A DNA stretch of 64,000 bases from NCBI GenBank assembly GCA_019775845.1, contig JADQAV010000024.1, forward strand, positions 1 to 64,000, read 5' to 3'. Source of the DNA: Myrmaecium sp. VS I D KN 1. Taxonomy: Eukaryota; Ascomycota; Dothideomycetes; Valsariales; Valsariaceae. Every line of letters begins with the position of its first letter. Position 1 is the stretch's first letter. The notes beneath the pieces were generated by a model. The model saw nothing but the letters and a program-made list of their open reading frames with translations. It did not search any database and had not been told where the DNA came from. The translations under genes and the position numbers were made by a program. Positions 31,324 through 42,407 of this stretch are shown one piece after another.

Positions 31324-33546
31324 TTACCGCTTCCTCCTCTTCCGATCTCCACCACCAGGCGTCGACTTTGGCGATGCTTTCGCCTTCGCCTTGCTCTTCG
31401 GCGTAGGGACCTCCTCTACCTTAGGTTCTTCCTCTTCACCCACTAACGTCTTTGCATCCGCACCATTCTCCTCCACTTCCGACTCCTCATCGTCACTGAT
31501 CTCAATCTCGCTCTCCTCGTTCTCATCGAAGCCTCCAAACGACTCATCTTCCTCGTCGTCATCGTCATCCTCTTCCTCCTCCTCATTCTCCCCATCTTCC
31601 TGTTTCGCCTCCTCATCCTCCCTCTTCCTCTTCTTCATCTCTCCCATCCGACCTTCCCTGCCAGGCACACCAGCGCCCGCCTCCTCGCCCTCAGCACCCT
31701 CCACCTTCGGCGGCGGCATGAACCACGGGATCTTGCCTCGCAGGAAGTCGTTGATCACCATCTTGGCCACGCCATCCATGTCCGGCTCGCCACCCTTGAG
31801 CAGTCTTCCGCTCTTGCGCGCAATCTGCTCACAGAAGTCGGTTGCGTCCTTGTAACCGGCAATCTCATAAGTCCGCTGGATATGTCTCGGCTGGCATCGG
31901 CCCAACACGGCCTCGACGTATTGATACGGGTTTTCCGTGTTCTCCACACGAACGACACCACGAAGTAGGAGCTGCTCGTCCGTGTCGTCCTTGTTGGGCG
32001 GGACGATACCCGGAGAGTCGATGAGGTAGATACGCTTCATCAGAGTAACATACTGCCAGACCTTGGTTTCACCGGCAATAGGAGCAACGGTGCAAACCTT
32101 CTTCTTGCGGAGTGTGTTGATGATGGATGATTTACCGGTGTTGGGGTAGCCGATCAAACCGACAGAAATCTGCTTGCGGTCCTTGTGGAGAGCAGAGAAC
32201 TGACGGAGAAGACCGATAAGAGAGCCCTTTCCGAAGGAGTTGTTGATGTTGGCGTGGAATGCGAGACAGGGATGCTCTTTCGAGAGGATGCGGACCCATT
32301 GAGCCTGAGGGATTGATTAGCGACTGATCAAAAACTCCTCAAGCGATGAATAGGAAACGAAGGAATGTGTGAAATGTTACTAAGAGGAAAGCCATCAAAG
32401 TGTCGCATGAAGCGAGGCAGTCCTCAACTCAAACAAAACACTCCCCAGCCCTTAACGGCAGGTCCCAAGACGGAACACATACCAGCCCTGAGACCATAAC
32501 GGTCTTGAGGCGGCGGGCCGGGGGTCAATATCCCAAAGTTGTAACAGATTCTATCCATGGTGTATATTGCAACGAGTGCAGGAAAGAGCCTTGACTTAAC
32601 GATGGGAATGCTACTGAAGTGCAATATGTGAAAATGAGAAAATATGGACTTACAGCTATTTTGGAGGGCACTAAGTCAACCTTATTGAGAACGAAGATCA
32701 GATGCTTATGCGGTGCTTCTTCCCTAAGGTACTTCTCGACCGAGCGACAACGCGTGCCTTCGGGGTCACGAGCATCCAGGACGTGCAGAAGTACATCACT
32801 GCTGTCGACAGTCTTGTACAACTCGTTCCAGATACGCTTGGATTGACCCTTTGAGAAGATGGCTTCACGAGCTGTGGTAGCTTGAGGCTCCTCTTGCCAG
32901 GTGATTTCACCGCCGACTTCTTGACCAAGCTGTCCACTCAGAAGTTTCTGCTGCTCCAGCCGCTCCAGGTAGGTGTCGTGCATCTTTGAGGTTTCACCCG
33001 CGAGATCATCGAATGTGGAGCTGCTGAGCTTCACCTTCTTGCGTTGAGCCTTGGGCCCGAAGGTGTCGGAGAAGGGCTGGGTCTCCACGGTCATCTTGGC
33101 CCTGTGTTCCTTGAGACCGTTCACATTGGGTGCGTCCCGAATGAGGGACATGGGTAGTTTGTTCGACTTCAGCAGGAAGCTGTAGGGGTCGGACTGGGTC
33201 TCGGCCACGGCGCTTCGGAAAGACTCGAGAGCGTCTTGCGAGATCACTCTCGTGGCATTGAACCATTTCCGGTTCGGCTCTACGCGGGCGACGGGAGCCT
33301 CGCGAGATTGGTAAGAGGCCGCCTTGGTGATCTCACCCTTTGCGTTGTATTGCGCCTTGCCCTGGTAGGGGATTAGCAAGGAATCGACAACATGGAAACC
33401 CGGGATGAACGTACATCCGTCAATCTCTTCAACGCCTTGACCTTCTTCGCGTCTCGGTAAAAGTTTTCACCCTTTGTCCGGACGTTCCCCATCTCGGTCT
33501 TCCCCTGCCTCTCCCGCCTGTTTGCTTCCTTCTTGTGCGAACCCAT
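31324..33546 (-). CDS. NOG2: Nucleolar GTPase Nog2 (60S ribosome assembly)
   Basis: Three exons on the minus strand, 33546-33415, 33361-32654 and 32304-31324; 606 aa. The GTPase motifs are circularly permuted, as in the YlqF/Nog2 family: G4 LNKVDLVP comes first (about residue 272), then G1 GYPNTGKSS (about 331) and G3 DSPGIVPP. The N-terminal NGP1 domain is clear (NPYSFLL-like DPYSFLLKSNKLP, and NRKWFNATRVI). Nog2/Nug2 binds pre-60S particles at the site later used by Nmd3 and gates nuclear export. The tail is very acidic with long Glu/Asp runs and then Lys-rich, usual for nucleolar factors. Oddity: intron 1 is 52 nt but intron 2 is 349 nt, far longer than others in the window, and may host a snoRNA. 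Confidence 0.93.
32361..32632 (-). ncRNA. Candidate intronic H/ACA snoRNA in NOG2 intron 2
   Basis: Inside the 349-nt NOG2 intron (32305-32653), the words ATATTGCA (32620-32627) and TGCAATAT (32564-32571) on the minus strand are perfect complements and close a hairpin of about 64 nt. The sequence straight after the 3' arm is ACACCA, a fit to the H box AnAnnA, and ATAGAA follows 9 nt later. Downstream are ACA triplets, the best one after a TAACATTTC segment (32369-32377 region) that can pair with GTTA-containing sequence following the H box. A second hairpin AGACC-GTTAT-GGTCT lies between. In budding yeast the NOG2 intron carries the H/ACA RNA snR191, so the position is suggestive. The 3' hairpin is not certain and ends are approximate. 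Confidence 0.35.
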
Positions 33547-33966
33547 GCTGACGAACGTCGCCCCGGGTAAGGTAGGAATAGAAAATTTGTTGGAGATCCC
33601 CTGAAGCTGGCTGCAAACCCGAATGTCCCGATAACGGAGAGTAAGTTACCAAAAGGACAGAGGAATCAGTGCACAGTAGAGGGTTTGACAGGGCGTCGAA
33701 AAATCGCCTGCGAGGAGTGGGAAAAAGAAGATGCGCCCAGCCCTCCTCGTTTTGAAGGGCGGAGGAAATTTTGGCGGAGACCCTCGTTTTTCCGGCCCGA
33801 CAGGTCCCTCACCCGGGCAGCCCGCCATTTCCCCAATCGGACTAGCGCGTCATCGCCGATCGCAGAGCAGAAAGTCTGAACTTCAGAGGCCTCATGGCCG
33901 AATGGTGTGAATCCCTCCACCAGAGCAAACCCCCGCGATTGCTCTCCACCCCTCACAATACTCGCC
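33547..33966. promoter_or_regulatory. Divergent NOG2 / PET123 promoter
   Basis: About 420 bp separates the two start codons. Two ribosome-biogenesis genes (nucleolar and mitochondrial) share it head to head. I see no defined factor site beyond CG-rich and purine-rich blocks. Confidence 0.5.
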
Positions 33967-34896
33967 ATGCCGCCGCCATCAGCTCGGACGCTGATCCATC
34001 AGCCCTCAATATGTCGCTCCTGCGCAACTAGCACCCTCCGTCGAACATACGCAACCGTCAGCCAGGCCAACAACAAGCAGCAGCAGCCCGCCCATCCCGA
34101 CATTCACAACGAGCTCGCTCCCCAATCCCCGCGCTACGTCGATGTCCGGAAGCCGCCGCAACCGAGCTATCCGCCTCGCCCAAAGATCAAGGGTGTCCTC
34201 CCCGTGCCCCGGAATGTCTTCATCCACCGCAGCAAGGCCGACAAGGGCTCCGAGGAGTTCATCGCCCGGGCCACCGCCGAGCCCAAGAGCGGGCACGTCA
34301 GCTCCGGCAAGGACGCCGAGTACATCGCCTGGAAGCAGCGGATGTCCGAATCGCGCCGGCGAAACCTGCGTGAAGGTCTGCTCTCCCTCGCCGCGCGGAA
34401 GCGGGCCATGGACGCCGCGGTGGCCGGCCGACAGAGCCGCCGGGCGGCCGAGCGGGACGCCCTCATCGCCCGCCCGCCCCGGGACGACGAGCAGTACACG
34501 GAGATCTCGGTGGACGCGGGCTTGCGGGCCTTCCTCGACGGCGGCGCCGCCCCCCACCAGCGCACCCCGGCCGAGGTCGAGCGGATGCGGGCGAACGTGC
34601 GGGCGAAGCAGAAGGAGAAGAGCGCGGAGCGCAAGGCCGCCCTGCACACCCTCTACATGAACGCCCGTCGCTTCATCACCAATGAGCAGCAGCTCAAGAA
34701 GGCCATCGATGACGCCTTCGGCGCGCCCGGTCACCCCAAGGGCTGGGGTCCCGACGGCGACCGGCCCAGCCCGTGGGCCGAGGGCCCGCCGTTGACGGCG
34801 GCGGCGATGCTGCGCAGGAGCGCGGCGAACGAGTTCACGCTGGCGGAGAGGAGGATGAAGAAGATTGCCGAGGAGCTTACTGGTGGTACCTTGTAA
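33967..34896 (+). CDS. PET123: Mitochondrial small-subunit ribosomal protein Pet123 (mS26 type)
   Basis: A single exon of 309 aa. The N-terminus, MPPPSARTLIHQPSICRSC, and the following Arg/Ser-rich segment form a mitochondrial presequence. Conserved Pet123 features are the block RPKIKGVLPVPRNVF (about residues 70-85), the long basic helix around residues 120-180 with WKQRMSESRRRNLREGLLSL, and the C-terminal RRFITNEQQLKKAIDDAF followed by a Pro/Gly-rich GWGPDGDRPSPW turn. Pet123 is a fungal mitoribosomal protein of the small subunit needed for mitochondrial translation. The ATG at 33967 is preferred over an upstream GTG-led extension, because the presequence starts there. Confidence 0.87.
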   Translation: MPPPSARTLIHQPSICRSCATSTLRRTYATVSQANNKQQQPAHPDIHNELAPQSPRYVDVRKPPQPSYPPRPKIKGVLPVPRNVFIHRSKADKGSEEFIARATAEPKSGHVSSGKDAEYIAWKQRMSESRRRNLREGLLSLAARKRAMDAAVAGRQSRRAAERDALIARPPRDDEQYTEISVDAGLRAFLDGGAAPHQRTPAEVERMRANVRAKQKEKSAERKAALHTLYMNARRFITNEQQLKKAIDDAFGAPGHPKGWGPDGDRPSPWAEGPPLTAAAMLRRSAANEFTLAERRMKKIAEELTGGTL

Positions 34897-35207
34897 ATGG
34901 TGAACGAGGGGGCTTCGGGGCTGCAACATCATGGGACGCGAGGAAGGTTCACATTCTGACATCGTTGGGCGTGTATATGGGCGGCCTTGGCCTTATGTAC
35001 GATTCGACCAGTATAGCACGTATATCATCTTTCCTGTCTGTTCAAAATACTGCCGCTCGTCGAATGAGACGTTTGTCTGCAAACCACATCGCGAAGATCA
35101 TGTGTAATATATCTCAAGCACACCAACACGCCTTCGATGCATCAAGTCACTTTTTGTTTCTTCCTTCTCAGCTGCTCGGCCCTAATTCGAACCCTTCCGC
35201 ACCCCTT
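34897..35207. other. Convergent 3' region of PET123 and DAHP synthase
   Basis: A 311-bp gap between converging genes. No gene or clear terminator is visible. Confidence 0.5.
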
Positions 35208-36717
35208 CTACTTCCGCGCATTCTCCTCCCTTACCCGATCCGCAACCAAGAAAGCCATCTCCAGCGCCTGCTTCTCATTCAGTCTCGGATCGCAGAAGGT
35301 AGTGTAATTCAAGCTGAGATCCTCCTCAGCCAACCCCTCACTACCGCCCAAGCACTCCGTGACCGGATCGCCCGTAAGCTCCAGATGCATGCCACCGAGG
35401 AAGCTGCCACACTCAGCATGAATACGGAGCGCAGTCGAGAGCTCGCTCAAAATCGCAGAGAAATGGCGCGTCTTAATAGCCTGCGCGCTCGAAAACGTAT
35501 TGCCATGCATGGGATCGCACTGCCAAACCACCGGGTGGCCGCTGCGGGTCACCGCGGCGATGTGGCCCGGCAGCAGTTCCGCAACCTTGGCCTCGCCGTA
35601 GCGGGTGATCAGCGTGACTTTGCCGACCTCGCGGTCCGGGTTGACGATGTCCAGCAGCCGGACGAGCTCGTCGCCGGCCATGGACGGGCCCACCTTGATC
35701 CCGATCGGGTTCTCCACCCCGCGGAAGTACTCGACGTGCGCGCCGTCCAGCTGCCGGGTCCGGTCGCCGATCCAGATGAAATGCGCCGAGGTGTTGTACC
35801 AGCCTTTGCCATCCGCCGCCACCTTCTTGCCGGCGGGAGGGACGTAGTTTTTCGGATGCGGCAGCCGTCGCGTCAGGCACTGCTCGTACTCGAGCAGCAG
35901 CGCCTCGTGCGAGGTGAACAGATCCACCGTCTGCAGCTGGCCGGCCGTGTCGGCGCCGACGGTGTGCATGAACCGCAGGCTCTCCCGGATGCTCGCCACG
36001 ATGCTCTCGTACTTGGCCAGCAGGGCCGGGTCCCGCACGTGGCCCAGCCCCCAGTCGAGCGGGTTGTGCAGGTCCGCGATGCCGGAGTCCAGCTGCGCGC
36101 GGATGTAGTTGAGCGTGGCGGCCGAGTGGAAGTACGCACTCACCAGCCGCGCCGGGTCCGGGTCCCGCTCCCGCGGGTCGTAGCCGTTCAGGATGTCGCC
36201 GCGGAAGGAGGGGATCAGCTTGCCGTCTACCGTCTCCATCGGGCTGGAGCGAGGCTTGGCGTACTGCCCGGCCATGCGGGCGATGCGGACGACCGGCTTG
36301 TTGGAGCCGTAGATGAGGACGAGGGACATTTGGAGGAGCAGCTTGATCTTGCTGTCGATGGCATTTTCTTCGCAGTAGGAGAAGAGCTCGGCGCAGTCGC
36401 CGCCCTGGAGAAGGAAGGCCTTGCCTTCGGCTACGTCGCGAAGGCTGTTCTTGAGCTTGACGATCTCCGTAGGTGTCACAAGAGGAGGAAGATGCTGCAG
36501 CTTTCGAAGGGATGCTTGGAGTGCCTCTGGATTGGAGTAGGTCACGTCTTGTTTGATTGGTTTTGATCTCCAGGCTGGAAAGTGTTAGTATCAATACCGA
36601 GCGGATGGAGACAGAAGGCATACAGTCGGGAGTCCAATCTCCATTACTCTGGGCGATTGCAGAAGCTGACGGCTGAATGGGGGCAGCCGGATGCCCAGAA
36701 GTTGGTGTGACGTCCAT
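35208..36717 (-). CDS. Class II 3-deoxy-D-arabino-heptulosonate 7-phosphate (DAHP) synthase
   Basis: Two exons on the minus strand, 36717-36624 and 36574-35208, with a 49-nt intron; 486 aa. The spliced N-terminus reads WTPDSWRSKPIKQDVTY, typical of plant-type enzymes. Active-site blocks are present: LLQGGDCAE (metal-binding Cys), RIARMAGQYAKPRSSP, FRGDILNGYDP, VGPSMAGDELVRL, TLITRYGEAKV and VVWQCDPMHGNT. The enzyme joins phosphoenolpyruvate and erythrose 4-phosphate as the first step of the shikimate pathway. Filamentous fungi usually carry both type I (yeast Aro3/Aro4-like) and type II forms; this is type II. The first exon gives a cytosolic N-terminus rather than a plastid-like extension. 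Confidence 0.94.
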
Positions 36718-37741
36718 TTCTGTTCGATATTTGAGTTAGATTGAGGGTACTATCTGCGGTAGGTAGACATAGCAAAACGGCTTAGGAAGAAGCTGAGCAC
36801 AATTTGAATGATGATACGACGAGCAAGGGAAAAAAAACAAAGATATCAATCTGAGCAAAGCTGACTGATTCTTCATGGATTGAGGAGTACCAAAGCGATT
36901 CAATGATGGCTAAAGACACGGGATGTCTCATAGCATCATCGTCAAGGAATTGAAGACATTCAAATCGACGGAAGAAAAGATGAAAAAATAGAAACCAACG
37001 CACACATACCTATAAACTGTTATGGCTAGACCAAGGGAGTTGAGAAACTCTTCAATTCTAGACGAAAGAGCTTTATAGGAGTGTGCAGAGGGCGCGGATG
37101 TCACTCCCAATTTCCCAAGGGCGAGATGTGACTCGAACACTAGTAGTTTGCAGTCCCTTGAATTGCCCACAATTATGATGAGTGGTCTTCGGCACAGGCG
37201 GATGGTCCGATCGGAATTAATATGAGTAAGGCCTCGTAGATTTATATGAAAGACAGCAGATACATTGAGTACATCAATATATCAAGACTCCTACAATGCT
37301 TGAGCAGGAAGAAAATATACCACAGAGGCGAATTGGAATTAAGAAGAATGATTTATGTGGCCTGAGGACATATTTTCTTTTTCATCCTTCCCTCAGCCAC
37401 TGCCGCTGCCGCCAAGACGGCCGCAAAATCCGGGGTACAGGGCCGCCTTACTAAGCGGCACGTCACCGCCAGGACGTCTCTTCTATGTACAGCGAACACA
37501 CCGCCTCACGTACACCTGTGTATGTACACACCTTAGTACTTATATACACTCACGTCCATAGCCTTCAAACTCACCTCAACCTTTCAATTCAATCAGATTC
37601 ATTCGAGCATCTTCTTCGATTCATAACTGATTCCCACTGTCTGACCGTTCCCCCCTTCGCTCCGACAAACCCCTCCCATAAATCTTCCCACGCCCTGAAG
37701 GCAAAAGTGAAATCCAAAGCCATCCCTTAAAGACAACCGCA
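36718..37741. promoter_or_regulatory. Divergent promoter between DAHP synthase and HYPK-like gene
   Basis: About 1 kb holds both promoters. A TGACTCG word at about 37130 resembles the general amino-acid control site TGACTCA but does not match fully. Small open frames here have no conserved features. Confidence 0.45.
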
Positions 37742-38221
37742 ATGGCAGAGTCCCCCCAACCCCCCACCCTCCACGAAGGCGCCAGCACCCCTCCCGCCCC
37801 CACCTCCACCACCACCAGTACCACCAAGCCCGGCGCCGAAGCCGCCAAAGAAGCCGCCGCCCTCTCCTCCCTCGAAGACACCAACACCATTGGGCAGAGT
37901 AGCAGCGGCAGCAACGGCGCCGACACCGAAGCCCTCGGCAAAGCGATGCGGGATCTGGATGTGAAAGGTGGCGTCGCGGGTGTTTCGCAGCAGCAGAAGC
38001 AGCAGGTGAAGAAGGCGCCGGTGGTGAAGGTCGATGTGGGGGATATGGGGGTTGTGGTGAGTGGATTGATATCGATTTAGGTGATTTGAAGCTAATTGCT
38101 GGGGATGCGGTGATAGGTGGAGCAGTTGGAGCTGAGCAGACCGCGGGCGACGGAGTTGCTGAAGGCGCATGGGGGGAACCTTCGGGAGGCGTTGGCGGCG
38201 TTTGTGACGGCGAGGGGATGA
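37742..38221 (+). CDS. HYPK-like protein (UBA domain, NatA partner)
   Basis: Two exons, 37742-38056 and 38117-38221, with a 60-nt intron; 139 aa. The C-terminal exon encodes a UBA-like three-helix bundle, VEQLELSRPRATELLKAHGG then NLREALAAFVTARG, which closely fits HYPK and NAC-alpha UBA domains. The preceding segment ends in VVKVDVGDMGVV, as in HYPK. HYPK binds and regulates the N-terminal acetyltransferase NatA at the ribosome. The first 70 residues are Ser/Thr/Ala/Pro-rich and disordered, with an internal Gln run. It lacks a NAC domain, which argues against NAC-alpha. Frame-preserving splice and the conserved UBA core make the call good, although Ala-rich content makes weak similarity less informative. 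Confidence 0.8.
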
Positions 38222-38750
38222 GGGTGGGATATGCTAGCGTAAGAATGAGGGGATTAAAGTTGACCAAACATGCCAGTCTAACGCGGGCGGCAGTAACAGG
38301 GGCAAGCACAAGCTGGAAAAAGCATAGACTCAATCCGAGGAAACAGTCTGAACTTCTCAGTGAATCAATCAATACACATACACTCATACTCTCTCGTCCC
38401 AAGTCCAGACAAAAGGTCCCCCACAAGAGAGGAGATCCAAATGATCAAGCATGCCATAGGCAGCATCCGCATGGGTGACCAAAAAAGAAGGGGAAAAAAG
38501 AGAAAAAGAGGAAAGAATTCAAAGCCCTCTCCCCGACCCAACGCCAAATCCCCAACGCAGTCATGGTATCACCGCATTGCCTCCGAGTAAAGTGCCAAAA
38601 AACACCCGGAAAAAGAAAGAACAAAGAGAAAAGAAGAACCTCATACCAAATAGGTCTCCCAGGACCAGAGGTCCAGAAAAGAGAAGAAAAAAAGAAAGAG
38701 GAAATCCTCCCCACCCCAATCCCCATCATCAAACCCCCCACGTCCCTCAA
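38222..38750. other. Convergent 3' region
   Basis: It lies between converging HYPK-like and BRCT-protein genes. A-rich purine tracts (about 38480-38520 and 38680-38700) fit 3' UTR sequence. No gene seen. Confidence 0.5.
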
Positions 38751-41700
38751 TCAAGAAAACAGCGTCCGCCCCAGCGGCGGCGCAGGACCCGCAGCACTAC
38801 TCACCGACTCCAAACTCCTCCTCTTCGCCTTCATCAACCTCGCCTTAAACGGGGTCGTCGGCTTGCTCGGCGACAGAGCGCCGGGGAAACTACGCAGCAC
38901 CTGTTTCGGCGGGCATGTGCGCTGCTGTAGGGCCTCCGGGTGCACGAGATAGGCGGGGGTGCCCTCGGGCGTGGGTTCGTCTTCCTCGGCCGCCGTCTGC
39001 ATGGCGGGGGCCTTCTTGACGGTGCTAGGCGCGGGGGTCGGGGAGCCGTTTTCCTTGTTGGACCCCGTGGTGCCGAGGGTGAAGAGCGGGGTTTTGATCT
39101 TGAAGGCGCTGGAGAGGGAGAAGCGGCCGGGGGAGGGAAGACCGATGGTGGTGGTGGTGCGGGTGGGCGGCGTGTTCGGGCTGCGGGTCGTGAGGACCGA
39201 GGCCATGGAGTGGCGGGGCGTGTTCGGGTTGCTGCTGATGCCGAGGGGCTGGAGTTGGATCGCGTAGCCGGATTCGAGGACGCGCTGTTTGATCCGTTCG
39301 CATCTGGGAGGTTGAGGTTAGTCGGAGGCTTCAAGGGGGCGACAACGGATGACTTACTCAAGGACCCAGCCCAAGTTCACGCAGTACAGTTCCCGGCCCA
39401 TGGCCTTCGCCTTGCGGACCTTCTCCAGGGTCTCGTCCTTGCCATCCTTGAACAAAACATGCGTGATCGCGCTGTCGCCGTTCCAGTTGCTCACGCAACG
39501 AGCACCCATCTCCTCAATCAGAGGAGCGAACAAATCACCACTGTCCACACCATTGGCGGTCACATCAACATAGAACGTCAGTCCAGCAAGAGGACCCAGA
39601 ACCTTCGCTGGAGGTGGAGGCGGAAGCTCCTGAACGTCATTCAACTGGCGCCACGTCACCGTCTTCTTCGGCGACATGAGCGACTTGAGCGGCGACCGGA
39701 GCGCAGATTTGGTAGGCGACGCTGGAGCAGCAGGCTGCGCGCTGAACACGGGCGCGGGCGGGAGCGGAGCTTCCAGGACAGCAACGGCCTTCTTCGGCTG
39801 CTGCTGCTCGGGCTTGGCTGGAGTGTTGATCGCGCTCAGCGCAGGCATTTCCGCAAACAGATTCGCCCGGGCGAGCGTCTCTTCGCCGAGCTGCTGCGCT
39901 GCGAGCTCATCCTCGAGATATGACGGCATGTCATCGTCGACGGCGTCTTCGTGGACGGGCGCGTTGAAGGACTCGAACTGAGGCTCGCCAAACGTGATGG
40001 TAGACTCTTCTTCGTACTCCGGCGCGTCTTCCATCTCGACGTCACCGATAGACTGTTCCTGCTGAGGGGTCTGAGCGAGCTCCTGCTCCTGCTGGTGCTC
40101 CTGTTCCTCCGCGCCTGCGGCGGTCTCTGACTGGAACAGCGGGTGAGCGGGCCGAGGCGTTTCGGTAATGGGGGCAGGAGGCGTGCGAGCATCCAGCAGC
40201 GGAGAGTTCGAAGGGGTCTCCTCGGCAAACGCCTTCGTGGACGACAGGACGCGAGGAGTACGAGCCGGGCTCGTCAAGCGCACGGGAGGGAGCTGGAAGG
40301 ATGGGGTAGGCTTGGAGATAGGCACCACGTTGACGAACGGGTTGGGCGCGGACTTGATCGGAGAATCAGCAGGCAGTTTGCGGGGAGCTTCCTGAAGCAG
40401 GGAGTTGCCGAACGCCGGCGCGTGCGGCTTCGAATCGTCGGCGAATGTGCCGGTGGCCATGTGGAATCCTTTGCGAGGTGAGCTGGAGATGAGCGAACAT
40501 TTCGTCTGCTCGGAAGACGTGGGCCCCTTGACAGGGGGGAATGATGCCTTCGACAGTGCTTCCGGGGGAGGCTTCCGAGCCGATCCCTGCATGAGAGAGC
40601 TCTTCAGGTGACCCTCGGGAGCAGCTGGCTTAGCGGGTGTCGTGAGAGAGGATTTGAAGAGAGACTCGGCCGGAGCCTTGCGAGCGGACTGGAACAGGCT
40701 GCTTTTCTCAGCAGGCGCCTTCCTGGCGGACCCGAACAGACTGAAGAAGCCGCCGGTGCTCGTAGGCTTCATCGCAGTCATGGGCATGGCGGGAAGCTTG
40801 AACGGTGAATTGGCTGGTGCTTTGCGGGCCGACGCAGCCATGATAGTGGGCTTCTTCAGAGCCGGCTTCAGAGCGGGTGTCTTACTCTGCCCGAACAGGC
40901 TGAAGGTCTTGATCGGCGTGGCCGGAACAGGCTCGGATGGTGCAGTGTTTTCCTTGTCGTTGTCCTCCTCACTTTCTTCCTCCTCTTGAACGTCTGTGGC
41001 CGGCTGTGCACGCGGTGTCTTAGCCGATTTGTTGACGAACGGATCCTCGAGTACCTCCATGTTGGTGGTTTTGACCGTAGAAGGCGGCGGGAGAGGAGTC
41101 TTCGACACATGCGGTGTGCTAGTAACTGGCTGCTCTGCCTTCTCGTGCATCTTGAACGCAAACAAGCCGGGAGTCTTAACCTTGATGGTGCTCATAAACG
41201 GCTCCACGGACGAGTGCTCGGGCGTTGCAGGTCGCGACTCCTCGACAACCGGCGTTGCGGCAGTCTGTTCGGCCTCAGAGTCGTTTTGCGCCTTTTCAGC
41301 CATCGGTTCAGCGAGATCCTTCGCAGGCTCTTCCTGCGCCTTCTCGGGTGTCAATTCGGCGACAGGTTCCTCCGTCAGTTCGGATTTGTCCTCCTCAGCT
41401 GCTTTCACGGGAACTTCTTTCACCTCAGGTGCCTCTTCCACAGGAGTATCGACCTTAACGGCAACAGACTCCTCGACATGTTCCTCATCAGTGTCCTTGG
41501 GAAGCTGCTCAGGTTCCTGCGCCATCTCATCATCATGTGACTCCGGCTCCTCAAAAACAACTTGCACATGCTTCTCCTCAACAGCCTCCACCTCAGGCTT
41601 CCTCGCCGCTTTCGACTTCGAAGGCGCAGCCGCAGCCGCCTTAGTCTTGGCAGTCGCAGCCTTCTTCGCCGGCGGCGCTTTGGGAGCATCCTGTATCGCG

Positions 41701-42407
41701 GCACCCCTTCTGGTGGGTCTCTTCGACGGTTCCGGCACGGCAGGCTCTTCATCGTCGAGCACATGCGCACGACGCTTGGTTCGCGTCGTCTTCGGCGCAA
41801 CCGGCTCTTCCACCGCAGCTTCCGCGGTCTTCACGGCAGCGGTGCGTCGGGATCGGGTGGCCTTGGTGGGTTCCAGGGCCGGTGCTTCCTTCGCCGCCGA
41901 GGCCTTGGTTTTGGCGGTAGCGGTGCTCTTCTTCGCAGACTTCGAAGCTGCTGCGGCGGTGTTGCCAGTAGCGACGCGTCCTCGAGTCCCTCGAGTAGTA
42001 GGCTTAGACGGCTCCTCCGGCGTCTCTTGCTCCTGCGCATTATCAGGCTCTTCGACCTCCGGCGCAGGGGCAGCAGTGGCAGCAGCAGCAGCACCACGTC
42101 GCGTCCTTGTCGCAGGCTTCGACTCGCTCGCCTTCACCGCCTTCTTCGCAGCGGCAGCGGTGGTCGTTGTCTTGCTCGCCGTCGTCGTCTTCGCAGCCGT
42201 CTTGCGCGTCGCTCGAGGCTTGGGAGCATCGATCTCCATCTGCAGCTCGTCCACATCGTCGGGCACGGGCGGCGGCGCCGCCGCGGCGGTCTTCTTTGCA
42301 GTCGCCGCAGCTGGCTTGCGACCGCGCTTCGCGGGGGCCTTGAGCGTTGAAGTCGCAGCCGGTTCGTCGGCTTTGCTGCCCTCGCGTTGAGCGCGTGTGA
42401 GCACCAT
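38751..42407 (-). CDS. BRCT-domain protein with long disordered, repeat-bearing N-terminus
   Basis: Two exons on the minus strand, 42407-39358 and 39303-38751, with a 53-nt intron; 1200 aa. A single BRCT domain lies at about residues 920-1030: LAGLTFYVDVTANG, APLIEEMGARCVSNWNGD, ITHVLFKDGKDETLEKVRKA and the conserved Trp in NLGWVLECER. The first 300 residues are Ala/Lys/Thr/Arg-rich, with an AT-hook-like KRGRKPAAA near residue 30. Residues about 520-690 hold spaced copies of an ARKAPA motif (SARKAPANS, SARKAPAEK, SARKAPAES, SARKPPPEA, PRKLPADS). The tail has many TP/SP sites, suggesting CDK phosphorylation. BRCT domains read phosphorylated partners in DNA damage and cell-cycle control. I do not recognise a named orthologue. 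The ATG at MVLTRAQREG is preferred over an upstream non-ATG extension. Confidence 0.82.

Noticed and set aside
35170-35200. tRNA-like TTCGAACCC word
   Set aside because: No matching T-stem, anticodon arm or acceptor stem around it, so not a tRNA gene.
34773-36566. Plus-strand open frame of 597 codons
   Set aside because: It lies antisense to the DAHP synthase gene. Its sequence is Arg/Val/His-rich low-information translation of a GC-rich gene; the minus strand has all enzyme motifs.
40996-42390. Plus-strand open frame of 464 codons, Ser/Ala/Val-rich
   Set aside because: Antisense shadow of the repetitive Ala/Lys-rich N-terminus of the BRCT protein; no conserved features.
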